DNA of 64,000 bases from Mucilaginibacter sp. (lineage in GTDB: Bacteria > Bacteroidota > Bacteroidia > Sphingobacteriales > Sphingobacteriaceae), in assembly GCA_028288025.1 (NCBI GenBank), contig JAQBOM010000003.1:277540-341539 (forward strand). Reading direction: 5' to 3'. Position numbers and translations under genes: made by a program. Shown here piece by piece: positions 1-7,509 of the stretch (the stretch's first letter is position 1; each line of letters begins with the position of its first letter). The notes under the pieces were generated by a model. It made no database searches. It saw nothing but the letters and a program-made list of their open reading frames with translations, and was not told the DNA's origin.

Positions 1-1
1 T

Positions 2-859
2 TATCCGCAGCCGCGCATCATCCGGCTGATACAGGATAAGGGCCTGCAAAAGCAATTCTTTAAAGAAAATGGTATACCAACAGCCGAGTTCCAGGTGATA
101 TCATCGCCCCAGCAGTTAAAGGAAAGCCATATACCGTTCCCATATATTCAAAAACTAAGGCGCGACGGCTACGACGGCCGCGGCGTTTATAAGGTTATTG
201 ATGAATCGTACCTGGCGAACGCATTTAAAGAGCCCAGCCTGGTAGAGCGCTGGATTGATTTTGAAAAGGAAATAGGCGTTATTGTTGCCCGAAATGAAAA
301 CGGTGAAATAAAAACATTCCCCATGGTGGAGATGGAGTTTAACCCCGAGGTTAACCTGGTTGAATTTCTGATCTCGCCGTCTACTCTGCCGTTCGAAATA
401 CAGCAGGACGCGGCACAAATCGCTACCAAAATAGCGGACGACTTGAAAATTGTGGGCCTGCTTGCGGTGGAAATGTTCCTTGATAAGCATGGTAAGATAC
501 TCGTAAATGAGCTGGCACCCCGGCCGCATAACAGCGGGCACCAGAGTATTGAGGGAAACGTGGTTTCGCAATTTGAGCAGCATTTAAGGGCAATATTTAA
601 CCAGCCCCTGGGCGATACCGCCTGCCTCAACAATGCCATCATGGTAAATATTTTAGGTGAAGCAGGATACGAAGGGCCCGCCATTTACCAGGGAATTGAA
701 AAAGTATTGAAATGCCCCGGAGTATATGTACATTTATATGGCAAGGCATTAACCAAACCGTTTCGCAAAATGGGCCACGTGACTATTGTTGATGCCGATA
801 GGGAAAAAGCCATTGAAAAGGCCAGGTTTGTGCAGGAGACGTTAAAAGTGATAAGTTAA
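2..859 (+). CDS. purK: N5-carboxyaminoimidazole ribonucleotide synthase PurK, 5'-truncated by window edge
   Basis: ATP-grasp enzyme of de novo purine synthesis that carboxylates AIR to N5-CAIR. The reading frame is open from base 2, so the start lies outside the window; about 285 residues are visible. The text QDKGLQKQFFKENGIPTAEF (near base 35) is typical of the PurK central ATP-grasp region, and LVNELAPRPHNSGHQ carries the Glu/Asn metal and ATP ligands near the C-terminal part. The stop TAA is at 857-859. purE, the next enzyme in the pathway, follows on the same strand after a repeat-filled gap, so the pair is probably one operon. The identification is secure; only the N-terminus is missing. 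Confidence 0.95.
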   Translation, partial: YPQPRIIRLIQDKGLQKQFFKENGIPTAEFQVISSPQQLKESHIPFPYIQKLRRDGYDGRGVYKVIDESYLANAFKEPSLVERWIDFEKEIGVIVARNENGEIKTFPMVEMEFNPEVNLVEFLISPSTLPFEIQQDAAQIATKIADDLKIVGLLAVEMFLDKHGKILVNELAPRPHNSGHQSIEGNVVSQFEQHLRAIFNQPLGDTACLNNAIMVNILGEAGYEGPAIYQGIEKVLKCPGVYVHLYGKALTKPFRKMGHVTIVDADREKAIEKARFVQETLKVIS

Positions 860-878
860 TAACGAGGAATAAACCACC

Positions 879-985
879 GCGTCATTGCGAGGTACGAAGC
901 AACCTCTAAACTGTACAGAGCAGTCGGAAGAGCCTTCCTCCGTGATTTGCATAAGTAAAGATTGCTTCGTTCCTCGCAATGACGC
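879..985. repeat. MITE/REP-like element with 24-bp terminal inverted repeats
   Basis: The arms at 879-902 and 962-985 are inverted copies matching at 23 of 24 positions; each contains GTCATTGCGAGG and GAAGCAA. Between them is about 60 bp with no gene. This CATTGCGAGG...CGAAGCAA word is a widely dispersed bacterial intergenic repeat as far as I recall. It sits between purK and purE and would form a long hairpin in the polycistronic mRNA. No transposase is nearby. Confidence 0.85.
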
Positions 986-997
986 TCAAATAAATAT

Positions 998-1498
998 ATG
1001 AACCAAACCAAAATAGGTATCATCATGGGCAGCAAATCCGACCTGAATGTAATGCAGGACGCCGCCGATGTATTAAAAGAATTAGGCATTGATTACGAAA
1101 TTACCGTCGTGTCGGCCCACCGCACACCCGACCGTATGTTTAGTTACGCCAGGGAAGCAGCCGGCCGCGGGTTAAAAGTGATCATCGCCGGCGCAGGCGG
1201 GGCGGCGCATTTGCCGGGCATGGTGGCGTCATTAACGCATTTGCCGGTGATCGGCGTGCCCGTAAAATCAAGCAATTCGATAGACGGCTGGGATTCTATC
1301 CTGTCCATATTGCAGATGCCGAATGGTATCCCGGTAGCCACGGTTGCGCTTAACGCGGCTAAAAACGCCGGTATCCTGGCCGCTCAGATATTATCGACGG
1401 CAGATGAGAGAATTACAGAAAGGCTTATCAGTTACAAGGAAAATTTAAAGAAAAAAGTGGAAGAGTCGGCATCAGAGATGGAGGAGAATAGAGATTAG
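998..1498 (+). CDS. purE: N5-carboxyaminoimidazole ribonucleotide mutase PurE (class I)
   Basis: Converts N5-CAIR, the product of PurK, to CAIR in purine synthesis. The 166 residues match the usual length of class I PurE. Diagnostic motifs are GSKSDL near residue 11, SAHRTPDRM near 45 (substrate phosphate and catalytic His region), and [14 protein letters not shown] near 67. The C-terminal tail is Lys/Glu-rich and ends inside a degenerate gattagagg word repeat that supplies the TAG stop. The start is ATG 998, 12 bp after the inverted-repeat element. Co-directional with purK, probably one transcript. Confidence 0.96.
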   Translation: MNQTKIGIIMGSKSDLNVMQDAADVLKELGIDYEITVVSAHRTPDRMFSYAREAAGRGLKVIIAGAGGAAHLPGMVASLTHLPVIGVPVKSSNSIDGWDSILSILQMPNGIPVATVALNAAKNAGILAAQILSTADERITERLISYKENLKKKVEESASEMEENRD

Positions 1499-1575
1499 AG
1501 GCTGGAGATGAGAAGTTAGCACCAACCCTCTTCTTTCGGACATTATTGACTTTCCCGACTTTCGGACCCACACAC
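1493..1575. repeat. degenerate word repeats between purE and the VOC gene
   Basis: The first part is a gagattagagg-type word overlapping the purE stop. The second part holds two copies of a cggac/gactttc word (actttcggac). Both words recur elsewhere in the window: gattagagg at 14.8, 17.4, 57.8 and 61.4 kb, and ggactttactgactttc at 2.0, 7.0, 10.6 and 53.6 kb. No gene or terminator is visible here. Confidence 0.6.
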
Positions 1576-1989
1576 ATGCATGCAAACGTAAAACAAGCCG
1601 TACCATTTTTTATGGTTAATGACATCGAAGCTTCCATTAAGTTTTATGTCGAAGGTATTGGGTTTAAGTTAACCAATAAATGGATCAATAACGGCAAGCT
1701 GGAATGGTGCTGGCTTCAGTTGGGCGGAGCCGCCATCATGTTACAGGAGTACAGGCCCGACCGTGTACCGAAAATTAAAACCGGCGAAGGTGTGTCGATC
1801 TGTTTCCAGTGCGAAGACGCGCTGGCCATATATCAGGATGTACTGTCAAGAGGTATTGCCGCGTCCGACCCATTTGTAGGCAACAGCATGTGGGTTACTG
1901 TTATGACCGACCCCGATGGCTATAAACTTGACTTTGAAAGCTATACAGAGGTCCCCGAAGAGACAAAATTTTCAGAGTGGAAGAAATAA
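1576..1989 (+). CDS. VOC superfamily (glyoxalase/bleomycin-resistance-like) protein
   Basis: A 137-residue single-module vicinal-oxygen-chelate protein. The pattern QAVPFFMVNDIEASIKFYVE at the N-terminus and VMTDPDGYKLDFESY near the C-terminus is the usual two-part betaalphabetabetabeta VOC signature, with the C-terminal Glu (LDFES) as a candidate metal ligand. The frame can be extended upstream to a TTG at 1546, but those codons lie inside a word repeat, so ATG 1576 is chosen. Function is not predictable beyond the fold; relatives include lyases, dioxygenases and drug-binding proteins. It is convergent with yqgE. Confidence 0.8.
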   Translation: MHANVKQAVPFFMVNDIEASIKFYVEGIGFKLTNKWINNGKLEWCWLQLGGAAIMLQEYRPDRVPKIKTGEGVSICFQCEDALAIYQDVLSRGIAASDPFVGNSMWVTVMTDPDGYKLDFESYTEVPEETKFSEWKK

Positions 1990-2025
1990 ACGTTTTCTAT
2001 CTTCGGACTTTACTGACTTCAAAAA

Positions 2026-2589
2026 TCAATTCAAGGTCGGATTCTCCGGAAAATTAGCGATATGCGCATACCGTTGCCCAAGGCTGACTACTACTTGTCG
2101 CCAAAGGTTTTCCTCGTTATGGTTGAAAATGGTCTCTGGCGTTACGTTATTTGCAACGATCCAGCTGTCTTCCCGTATCTCGTCATCCAACTGCTGCGGC
2201 ACCCATCCGGAATACCCTATAAAAAACCTGATCTCGTTATCATTCAACTGGTAACTGGAAATTAACTGCTTTACTACGTCGTAATCACCACCCCAATACA
2301 GCCCATCGCCAATTTCGATACCGCCGTCAATTTTATCGGGAATACAATGCACAAAATGCAGGGTATTATTAGCAACCGGCCCACCGATAAATACCGGCAT
2401 CTCGGCGTACGATAGTTCAGGTAAAACATCACCCAGCAGGAATTCGCTTGGGTGGTTCAATATAAAACCCATAGCCCCTTCGTCGGAGTATTCCGTCAAT
2501 AAAATAACCGACCTTTTAAAATTCGGATCCATCATAAACGGCTCCGATATCAATAAGCGCCCCGCGGCGGCTTCAATAGGACTAAGCAT
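2026..2589 (-). CDS. yqgE: YqgE/AlgH family protein
   Basis: A 187-residue member of the UPF0301 (YqgE/AlgH, DUF179) family. Family landmarks are GRLLISEPFMMDPNFKRSVI at residues 10-29, GAMGFILNHPS near 38, and FIGGPVANNTLHFVH near 68. The biochemical role is not established; AlgH has been linked to alginate regulation in Pseudomonas, but that role cannot be transferred. It lies tail-to-tail with the VOC gene, and its upstream region faces the pdxH promoter. Confidence 0.9.
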   Translation of the reverse strand: MLSPIEAAAGRLLISEPFMMDPNFKRSVILLTEYSDEGAMGFILNHPSEFLLGDVLPELSYAEMPVFIGGPVANNTLHFVHCIPDKIDGGIEIGDGLYWGGDYDVVKQLISSYQLNDNEIRFFIGYSGWVPQQLDDEIREDSWIVANNVTPETIFNHNEENLWRQVVVSLGQRYAHIANFPENPTLN

Positions 2590-2600
2590 GCAGTTTGTTT

Positions 2601-2700
2601 TTTAGAATTTAGGACGCAAGAATCAAGACAGAACCAGGAAAAATCCCAAACCGGTAATCAGCGGTTATCTGGTTCTTGGCTCTAAAAATCTTGCTTCTCC
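2601..2700. repeat. inverted word-repeat element upstream of pdxH
   Basis: AGAACCAG at 2630-2637 and CTGGTTCT at 2669-2676 are perfect inverted copies. They are flanked by related words (gcaagaatcaagac on the left; tcttgcttc and gttcttggctc on the right), giving an imperfect hairpin around an AACC...GGTT core. It lies between the divergent starts of yqgE and pdxH, upstream of the pdxH promoter box. Confidence 0.6.
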
Positions 2701-2782
2701 TACCAATATACAAGTATCTTAAAAAATTGTTCAGTTTTCCAAAATCAGAAATACAATACTTACTTACGGTATAATTAATTTG

Positions 2783-2790
2783 TAAGTTTG
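2783..2790 (+). promoter_or_regulatory. Bacteroidota -7 box TAAGTTTG for pdxH
   Basis: An exact TAnnTTTG match, with only 5 nt between its last G and the pdxH ATG at 2796. Because this box is centred near -7, transcription should start at or within a few bases of the ATG, so the mRNA would be nearly leaderless. I see no good -33 TTG at the usual distance. Confidence 0.55.
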
Positions 2791-2795
2791 CAGGG

Positions 2796-3443
2796 ATGAA
2801 CCAGGAACAATTAGAAAACCTCCGGAATGAATACAAAGCTACTTCTTTGTCTGAAACCGAATCAAAAGCCGATCCGATCAAACAGTTCGATGCATGGTTT
2901 AACGAAGCCATTGAAGCCAAAGAGCCCGAGCCAAACGCCATGACGCTGGCAACAGCCACTTATGATGGGCGGCCCTCGGCGCGTATCGTTCTGCTGAAAG
3001 GGGTCAACGAAAACGGGTTTATGTTTTATACCAATTACCTGAGCCGAAAAGGTAAGGAGATCACCAAAAACCCTTTAGGCGCGCTCACATTTTTTTGGGC
3101 AGGCACGGAGCGGCAGGTGCGGATTGAGGGCACTATCGAAAAATTAAGCAAGGAGCAATCGGATAGATATTTCCAGTCGCGCCCTAAGAGCAGCCAGATA
3201 GGCGCTCTTGCTTCGCCGCAAAGCCAGGAAATAGCCAGCCGCGAGATATTGGAAAAAAAAATGAGCGAACTGGAAGCAGAGTACGATGGTAAAGATATTC
3301 CGAAGCCCTCATTTTGGGGCGGGTACATCTTAAAGCCGCGCCTCATAGAATTCTGGCAGGGTCGGCCGAGCCGCCTGCACGACCGTATCCTGTACAAGAA
3401 AATTGATAACAAAAACTGGAAGAAAGTACGACTGGCGCCATGA
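2796..3443 (+). CDS. pdxH: pyridoxamine/pyridoxine 5'-phosphate oxidase PdxH
   Basis: FMN enzyme that makes pyridoxal 5'-phosphate from PNP or PMP. The 215 residues are the usual length. Family motifs include PNAMTLATATYDGRPSARIV (residues 46-65), the FMN-binding RIVLLKG and FYTNYLSRKG, PSFWGGYILKP near 171, and the C-terminal EFWQGRPSRLHDRI. It overlaps nuoC by 4 nt (ATGA), so the two are translationally coupled. The start is ATG 2796, immediately after a -7 promoter box. Confidence 0.97.
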   Translation: MNQEQLENLRNEYKATSLSETESKADPIKQFDAWFNEAIEAKEPEPNAMTLATATYDGRPSARIVLLKGVNENGFMFYTNYLSRKGKEITKNPLGALTFFWAGTERQVRIEGTIEKLSKEQSDRYFQSRPKSSQIGALASPQSQEIASREILEKKMSELEAEYDGKDIPKPSFWGGYILKPRLIEFWQGRPSRLHDRILYKKIDNKNWKKVRLAP

Positions 3444-3937
3444 GTTTTGATGAGATCACGCAACTGCTTACTGATAAATTCGGCGCGGATACGATTGCCG
3501 GCACGGAAACAGGCGGGCTACAACCAGCATTGCTGATACACCCCGACCATATAACCACCGTATGCCTGGAACTGCGCAATAACCCAAACACCTATTTTGA
3601 TTTTCTTTCCAGCCTTACCGGAGTTGACTACGGAACAGAAGCAAATCGTTTTGGGGTAGTTTATCACCTGGCGTCTATCCCCTACCAAACACAACTGACT
3701 TTAAAGATCAGCAAAGAAAATAACCGCGATCTAAACGAATTGCCTGCCTTCCCCAGCATAACTTCCGTTTACCGCAGCGCCGACTGGCACGAACGAGAAG
3801 CGTATGACCTTACCGGGATATTTTTTGAAGGCCACCCCGACCTGCGGCGCATTTTATTGCCGGATGATTGGGAAGGATTCCCGTTGCGGAAAGATTATAA
3901 AACCGCGGAGTTTTACAAAGGGATAAAAATTGATTGA
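3440..3937 (+). CDS. nuoC: NADH-quinone oxidoreductase subunit C (30 kDa)
   Basis: Peripheral-arm subunit of respiratory complex I, 165 residues. The 30-kDa subunit signature is clear: WHEREAYDLTGIFFEGHPDL near residues 114-133, followed by RRILLPDDWEGFPLRKDY. The ATG overlaps the pdxH stop (ATGA) and nuoD follows after 6 nt, so pdxH-nuoC-nuoD reads as one operon. nuoA, nuoB and nuoE onward are not in the window, because a terminator-like sequence and an unrelated protease gene follow nuoD. Confidence 0.96.
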   Translation: MSFDEITQLLTDKFGADTIAGTETGGLQPALLIHPDHITTVCLELRNNPNTYFDFLSSLTGVDYGTEANRFGVVYHLASIPYQTQLTLKISKENNRDLNELPAFPSITSVYRSADWHEREAYDLTGIFFEGHPDLRRILLPDDWEGFPLRKDYKTAEFYKGIKID

Positions 3938-3943
3938 GGCACC

Positions 3944-5137
3944 GTGAATCAAAAATACGAACAAGCTTTAAACGACTATAACAAAAAAATATCCTCTGCG
4001 GCTACGGAGGATATGGTGCTGAACATGGGCCCGCAGCATCCTTCGACCCATGGCGTTTTACGGCTGGAGTTGATAACCGATGGCGAGATTGTTAAGGAAG
4101 TTATTCCGCATATCGGATACCTGCACCGCTGCTTTGAAAAACATGCCGAATCGTTAACCTACCAGCAAACCATTCCCTTTACGGATAGGATGGATTACCT
4201 GGCATCCATGAACAACAGTCACGCCTTTGTGATGGGTGTTGAGCGGATGATGGGTATTGATAAGGATATTCCAAAACGCGTTGAATATATCCGCGTGCTG
4301 GTTTGCGAATTGAACCGCATTGGCTCGCACCTGATCGCTATAGGAACCTATGGTATTGATATTGGCGCGTTCACGCCATTTTTATGGTGTTTCAGGGACA
4401 GGGAACATATTATGGGGATGCTCGAATGGGCATCCGGCTCAAGGATGCTGTATAACTATATTTGGGTTGGCGGCTTGTTTTACGATCTGCCGGTCGGATT
4501 TGAGGAACGTTGCCGCGAGTTTGTGGACTACTTTAAGCCCAAAATGACCGAGCTAAACCAGCTTTTAACCGACAATCAGGTATTTATCAACCGCACGGCC
4601 AATGTGGGCGTACTGCCGCTGGATGTGGCTATTAACTATGGCTGCTCGGGTCCGATGCTGCGCGGTTCAGGGCTGAGGTGGGATCTGCGGCGCATCGACA
4701 ACTATTCTGCTTATCCCGAACTTGAGTTTGATGTTCCCGTAGGCAAAGGTGAAATGGGTGCTGTAGGCGATTGCTGGGACCGCTACAAGGTACGCGTGGA
4801 TGAGATAGAGCAGTCGCTGAGAATGATAGAGCAATGCCTCGACCGCTTGCAGAAGGAATTAAAACGCACACCTGATTTCGACCCGCGTGCAAAACTACCG
4901 CGCAAAACCATTCCCAAAGCCCAGGATTACTATGTACGCTGCGAAGGCGCTAAAGGCGAACTGGGCTTTTACTTTATGGCCGACGGTAAATCCGAGATCC
5001 CGACAAGGGTAAAAGCACGTGCTCCAAGCTTCAGCAACTTATCGGTATTGCCTGAGATTGCCCGCGGCGTTATGATAGCCGACCTGATAGCCATCGTTGG
5101 TTCGATCGATTTTGTGCTGGGCGAGGTTGATAGGTGA
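3944..5137 (+). CDS. nuoD: NADH-quinone oxidoreductase subunit D (49 kDa)
   Basis: The 49-kDa complex I subunit, which forms the quinone site with NuoB; 397 residues. [16 protein letters not shown] (from residue 26) holds the conserved quinone-site His, followed by [11 protein letters not shown], and the C-terminal DFVLGEVDR is typical. The start is GTG 3944, 6 nt after the nuoC stop; the first in-frame ATG (residue 24) would remove most of the N-terminal helix, so GTG is preferred. NuoC and NuoD are separate genes, not fused. Confidence 0.96.
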   Translation: MNQKYEQALNDYNKKISSAATEDMVLNMGPQHPSTHGVLRLELITDGEIVKEVIPHIGYLHRCFEKHAESLTYQQTIPFTDRMDYLASMNNSHAFVMGVERMMGIDKDIPKRVEYIRVLVCELNRIGSHLIAIGTYGIDIGAFTPFLWCFRDREHIMGMLEWASGSRMLYNYIWVGGLFYDLPVGFEERCREFVDYFKPKMTELNQLLTDNQVFINRTANVGVLPLDVAINYGCSGPMLRGSGLRWDLRRIDNYSAYPELEFDVPVGKGEMGAVGDCWDRYKVRVDEIEQSLRMIEQCLDRLQKELKRTPDFDPRAKLPRKTIPKAQDYYVRCEGAKGELGFYFMADGKSEIPTRVKARAPSFSNLSVLPEIARGVMIADLIAIVGSIDFVLGEVDR

Positions 5138-5143
5138 CCCATA

Positions 5144-5170
5144 AAAAAAGCCCCCTTGCGGAAGCTTTTG
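5144..5170 (+). terminator. probable terminator after nuoD
   Basis: AAAAGC...GCTTTT arms enclose a short CC/GG stem with a TTGC loop, followed by a T-rich stretch. The stem is imperfect, with a two-base internal loop. It resembles the CCTTACGGC hairpins near 20.5 and 21.7 kb. Confidence 0.45.
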
Positions 5171-5259
5171 TATTGTTATGATTTTTATATAGATCCAAAT
5201 TAATGAGTGCAAAATTGAAAACGTAGGGTACTTCACTAACCCACTAATTCATTAATTAA

Positions 5260-6342
5260 TTACTTGTCGTAAACTTTAACCATAAAAACATAATTCTTTA
5301 ATTTTTTAACCTGCTGTACCGGTGTCAAATTAACTAAAGTGTTTTTTGTATTCAGGTTTACTTTTTTCTCTAACGAATCGATCGCGCTAAGCAAATAGCT
5401 TGATTTTACCGCGAAATGCACGCCTTCCATTTGGGTTTGCTTGGCCTGCACAATGCCGATTATATTCCCCCTGGTATCCAGCAAAGGGCCGCCACTATTG
5501 CCGGGGTTAATGGGTATGGATATCTGGTAATCCAAACTATCACCGTTTAAGCCGTTAGCCGATGTCAATTTTCCATCATCGTAAACCGGCGCCTCCTGCG
5601 AATAGCCAAATGTATAAACGCTTTCGGCCAGGTCACTTTCCAACCTTTTAAAAGTATATGGTATCGGCTTCAAATTCCTGAACGACGTATCAACTATTTT
5701 TAATATGGCGATGTCGTTTTCAGGTTCGGAATAAAGTACTTTAGCTTTAAATGATTTCCCCGCGTTATTTTGAACATAAACCGAATCGGCTCCTTCAATA
5801 ACGTGGTAATTTGTTGCAATCAGCCCGCTTGAGGTGATGGCGAAGCCTGTACCCCTATATTTGCCGGGATTGCTGATCACTCTTCCCGAACCATTGAGCC
5901 TATTTAATTTCTCGTTTAAATTGTTTGCTTGCTGATGTATCTTCGCTACCTCACCCCGCAGCCGCACATAATTTAATTCGCGGTTGCTCAAATATCCTGT
6001 AAAGAATAAAGTTCCCAAAACGGCAAAAATAGCGATCGATGCCGCAACCGAAATTTTTGAGTGGTGACTGCGCCACAGCTGAACCACCCACGAAGGATGA
6101 ACCATTAATTCTTCCTTCAGCGTATGCACATCAATTTCGCGGTGAATAGCATCCAGCCGGCTTTCCAGTTCCAGGCGCTCGCCGTACTGCTTTAGCAACC
6201 CGGTAAAGTGCTTATGTTCGGTTACCATGACATTAACCTCTGCATTTTCCTTGCGCAAAATATCAAAGGCAGTCCGCTCCTCTTTGGTCATTTCGCCATT
6301 GAGGTACCGTTCAATCTCTTCTGATAGTTTATATTCATTCAT
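5260..6342 (-). CDS. membrane anti-sigma-like protein fused to a trypsin-like serine protease
   Basis: 360 residues in three parts. Residues 1-60 are cytoplasmic and resemble the start of Bacteroidota anti-sigma factors (SEEIERYLNGEMTKEERTAF). One transmembrane helix spans about 97-118, then a heptad-like segment 123-150. Residues 163-320 form a trypsin/HtrA-type protease with His180 (ATNYHV), Asp210 (ENDIAIL) and Ser283 (GNSGGP). There is no signal peptide and no PDZ domain. The gene starts 12 bp after the ECF sigma stop and is co-transcribed with it. Inference: the N-terminal part holds the sigma factor and the periplasmic protease acts on itself or on envelope substrates to release it, combining the RseA and DegS roles in one chain. 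The protease call is firm; the anti-sigma call rests on position and sequence style. Confidence 0.85.
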   Translation of the reverse strand: MNEYKLSEEIERYLNGEMTKEERTAFDILRKENAEVNVMVTEHKHFTGLLKQYGERLELESRLDAIHREIDVHTLKEELMVHPSWVVQLWRSHHSKISVAASIAIFAVLGTLFFTGYLSNRELNYVRLRGEVAKIHQQANNLNEKLNRLNGSGRVISNPGKYRGTGFAITSSGLIATNYHVIEGADSVYVQNNAGKSFKAKVLYSEPENDIAILKIVDTSFRNLKPIPYTFKRLESDLAESVYTFGYSQEAPVYDDGKLTSANGLNGDSLDYQISIPINPGNSGGPLLDTRGNIIGIVQAKQTQMEGVHFAVKSSYLLSAIDSLEKKVNLNTKNTLVNLTPVQQVKKLKNYVFMVKVYDK

Positions 6343-6354
6343 CTCCGCTCTCCT

Positions 6355-6924
6355 TTACTTTTGCTGAAAAAATAATTTCTTCAGTCTTTGCAGGCATTTA
6401 TATTTTTGGGTTTTGGCGTTATCCGCGTTGGTATACCCAAAACTCTCGCATATCTCCTGCATCGACCGGTTATGTATGTAAAAATCTTCTATTATCGTTT
6501 TACAGGGTTCGCCTAACAATTGGAGCGCACTGCCCATCTTATTAAACTGTATATCCCGTTCGTTATTCTTTTCAGTTTCATCATCAACCACCAAGTACTC
6601 CTGGAAGTCCTTAATGTCCCCACTATACCGGTTCATCTGGCTCAGCCTTTTTAACCACAGCCGCCTGCATATGGAGTAAATATACGTTTTAAGTTTGCTG
6701 CTCAGTTCAAAATCGCCGGCTTTAACCTTATTGTAAAGAACTATTATAGCCTCCTGGTAAATATCCTTAGCGTCATCCTCGTTACCACTGTTGTTGATGA
6801 TCAGCTGCAGCACCATCGGAAAATAGGCCAGGTATAACCGCTTTAAAACACTTTCTGAGTTATTAAGGATACCCAGTATTACTTCATTATCTGTTGGGAT
6901 CCCGCTATTTAGGTCTTTACTCAC
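6355..6924 (-). CDS. ECF-type sigma-70 factor
   Basis: 189-residue extracytoplasmic-function sigma factor with only regions 2 and 4. Region 2 shows DIYQEAIIVLYNKV near residue 54, with a basic LKTYIYSICRRLWLKRL helix behind it. Region 4 shows LLGEPCKTIIEDFYIHNRSM and a helix-turn-helix with ICESFGYTN near 160. The start is GTG 6924, only 2-3 nt from the -10-like box of its own promoter, so either the message is leaderless or the start lies slightly downstream. No better start exists in frame. The protease/anti-sigma gene follows after 12 bp. The same promoter pair precedes two lipoprotein genes on the other strand, which are likely targets. Confidence 0.92.
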   Translation of the reverse strand: MSKDLNSGIPTDNEVILGILNNSESVLKRLYLAYFPMVLQLIINNSGNEDDAKDIYQEAIIVLYNKVKAGDFELSSKLKTYIYSICRRLWLKRLSQMNRYSGDIKDFQEYLVVDDETEKNNERDIQFNKMGSALQLLGEPCKTIIEDFYIHNRSMQEICESFGYTNADNAKTQKYKCLQRLKKLFFQQK

Positions 6925-6926
6925 AC

Positions 6927-6955
6927 TTAATACAATTTATGCGAAATTGTAACCC
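6927..6955 (-). promoter_or_regulatory. ECF-type promoter of the sigma/anti-sigma operon
   Basis: On the minus strand, GGGTTAC (6955-6949), a 15-nt spacer, then GTATTAA (6933-6927). The same 7+15+7 arrangement precedes both lipoprotein genes at 7135 and 7448, identical in all 14 box positions. The spacer also holds a perfect 7-bp inverted repeat, ACAATTT/AAATTGT (6932-6950), spanning almost exactly from one box to the other. This is taken as the self-regulated promoter of the sigma factor. Confidence 0.75.
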
Positions 6956-6998
6956 ATTATCCATAAAAAAAAATTAATGCGGAAATATATTTTGAGTG

Positions 6999-7100
6999 GG
7001 AAAAAGTCGGGAAAGTCGAAAAGTCCGAAAGATGCTCCAAACTCATATCAGAAAAATCGCTAACTTAAGACCTCTTACTGACTTTACTGACTTTCAACCA
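6999..7100. repeat. inverted word-repeat element between sigma gene and lipoprotein genes
   Basis: The left side (6999-7031) has repeated gaaagtc words (GTCGGGAAAGTCGAAAAG, AAGTCCGAAAG). The right side (7074-7100) has the complement, CTTACTGACTTTACTGACTTTC. The central 40 bp shows no gene. Same word family as at 1.5, 2.0, 10.6 and 53.6 kb. Confidence 0.6.
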
Positions 7101-7134
7101 CTTATCTAATAAGTAAATTTTTTTGCAAATAACA

Positions 7135-7163
7135 GGGTTACCTTTTAAGTATTGGCGTATTAA
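7135..7163 (+). promoter_or_regulatory. ECF-type promoter of the first small lipoprotein
   Basis: GGGTTAC at 7135-7141, a 15-nt spacer, GTATTAA at 7157-7163, then 32 nt to the ATG at 7196. It matches the sigma operon promoter and the second lipoprotein promoter at all 14 box positions with equal spacing. Assignment to the neighbouring ECF sigma factor is inference. Confidence 0.75.
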
Positions 7164-7195
7164 TCCGTAAACACTCACATTTTAAAACACAAAAA

Positions 7196-7384
7196 ATGAA
7201 AAATTCATTCAAAATGGGCGCTTTAGCCTTAGTTATCGCGGTTTCTTTCGCAGCTTGTAAAGGTAAAGGTTCTGCCGGTGCAGATTCAACTGTAAAAGTT
7301 GATTCAACTGTGAAAAAAGATTCAATTGTTAAAGTTGATTCAACTAAAAAAGACACAACTAAAAAAGATACAGTTAAAAAGTAA
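7196..7384 (+). CDS. small lipoprotein with Lys/Asp/Thr repeat tail (copy 1)
   Basis: 62 residues. The N-terminus MKNSFKMGALALVIAVSFAAC is an SPII signal with lipobox SFAAC and lipidated Cys21. The mature part starts KGKGSAGADST and continues as repeats of the type VDSTVKK/KDTTKK. There are no aromatic residues after the signal, so a disordered, highly charged tail is expected. The next gene downstream is a paralog nearly identical through the signal peptide and the first ten mature residues. No known function. It has a promoter matching that of the adjacent ECF sigma operon, so it is probably part of that envelope response. Confidence 0.85.
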   Translation: MKNSFKMGALALVIAVSFAACKGKGSAGADSTVKVDSTVKKDSIVKVDSTKKDTTKKDTVKK

Positions 7385-7416
7385 TTTTTAGTTTTTTCTG
7401 TTAATTTTTTTAGGCG

Positions 7417-7468
7417 AAAGGTGATCTGTGATTTTATTTAATCTCACGGGTTACCTTTTGTTGTTTTT
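7417..7468 (+). terminator. terminator-like hairpin between the two lipoprotein genes
   Basis: AAAGGT (7417-7422) pairs with ACCTTT (7453-7458), and an inner GTGA/TCAC pairing extends the stem. A T-rich run follows to 7468. The right arm overlaps the -35-like box of the second lipoprotein promoter, so termination of the first gene and initiation of the second share sequence. Confidence 0.5.
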
Positions 7469-7476
7469 AGTATTAA
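7448..7476 (+). promoter_or_regulatory. ECF-type promoter of the second small lipoprotein
   Basis: GGGTTAC at 7448-7454, a 15-nt spacer, GTATTAA at 7470-7476, then 33 nt to the ATG at 7510. The geometry matches the first lipoprotein (ATG distance 32 nt) and the sigma operon. GGGTTACCTTTT is a 12-base identity between the two lipoprotein promoters. Confidence 0.75.
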
Positions 7477-7509
7477 AAGCAAAACTATTAATCACTTAAA
7501 AAAATTAAC

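Noticed and set aside
856..1089. Minus-strand open frame containing RHCEERSNL
   Set aside because: This peptide is the translation of the CATTGCGAGG-type repeat; a known source of false proteins. It also overlaps purE.
1546..1575. Upstream TTG start for the VOC gene
   Set aside because: Codons are from a dispersed word repeat; ATG 1576 fits the family.
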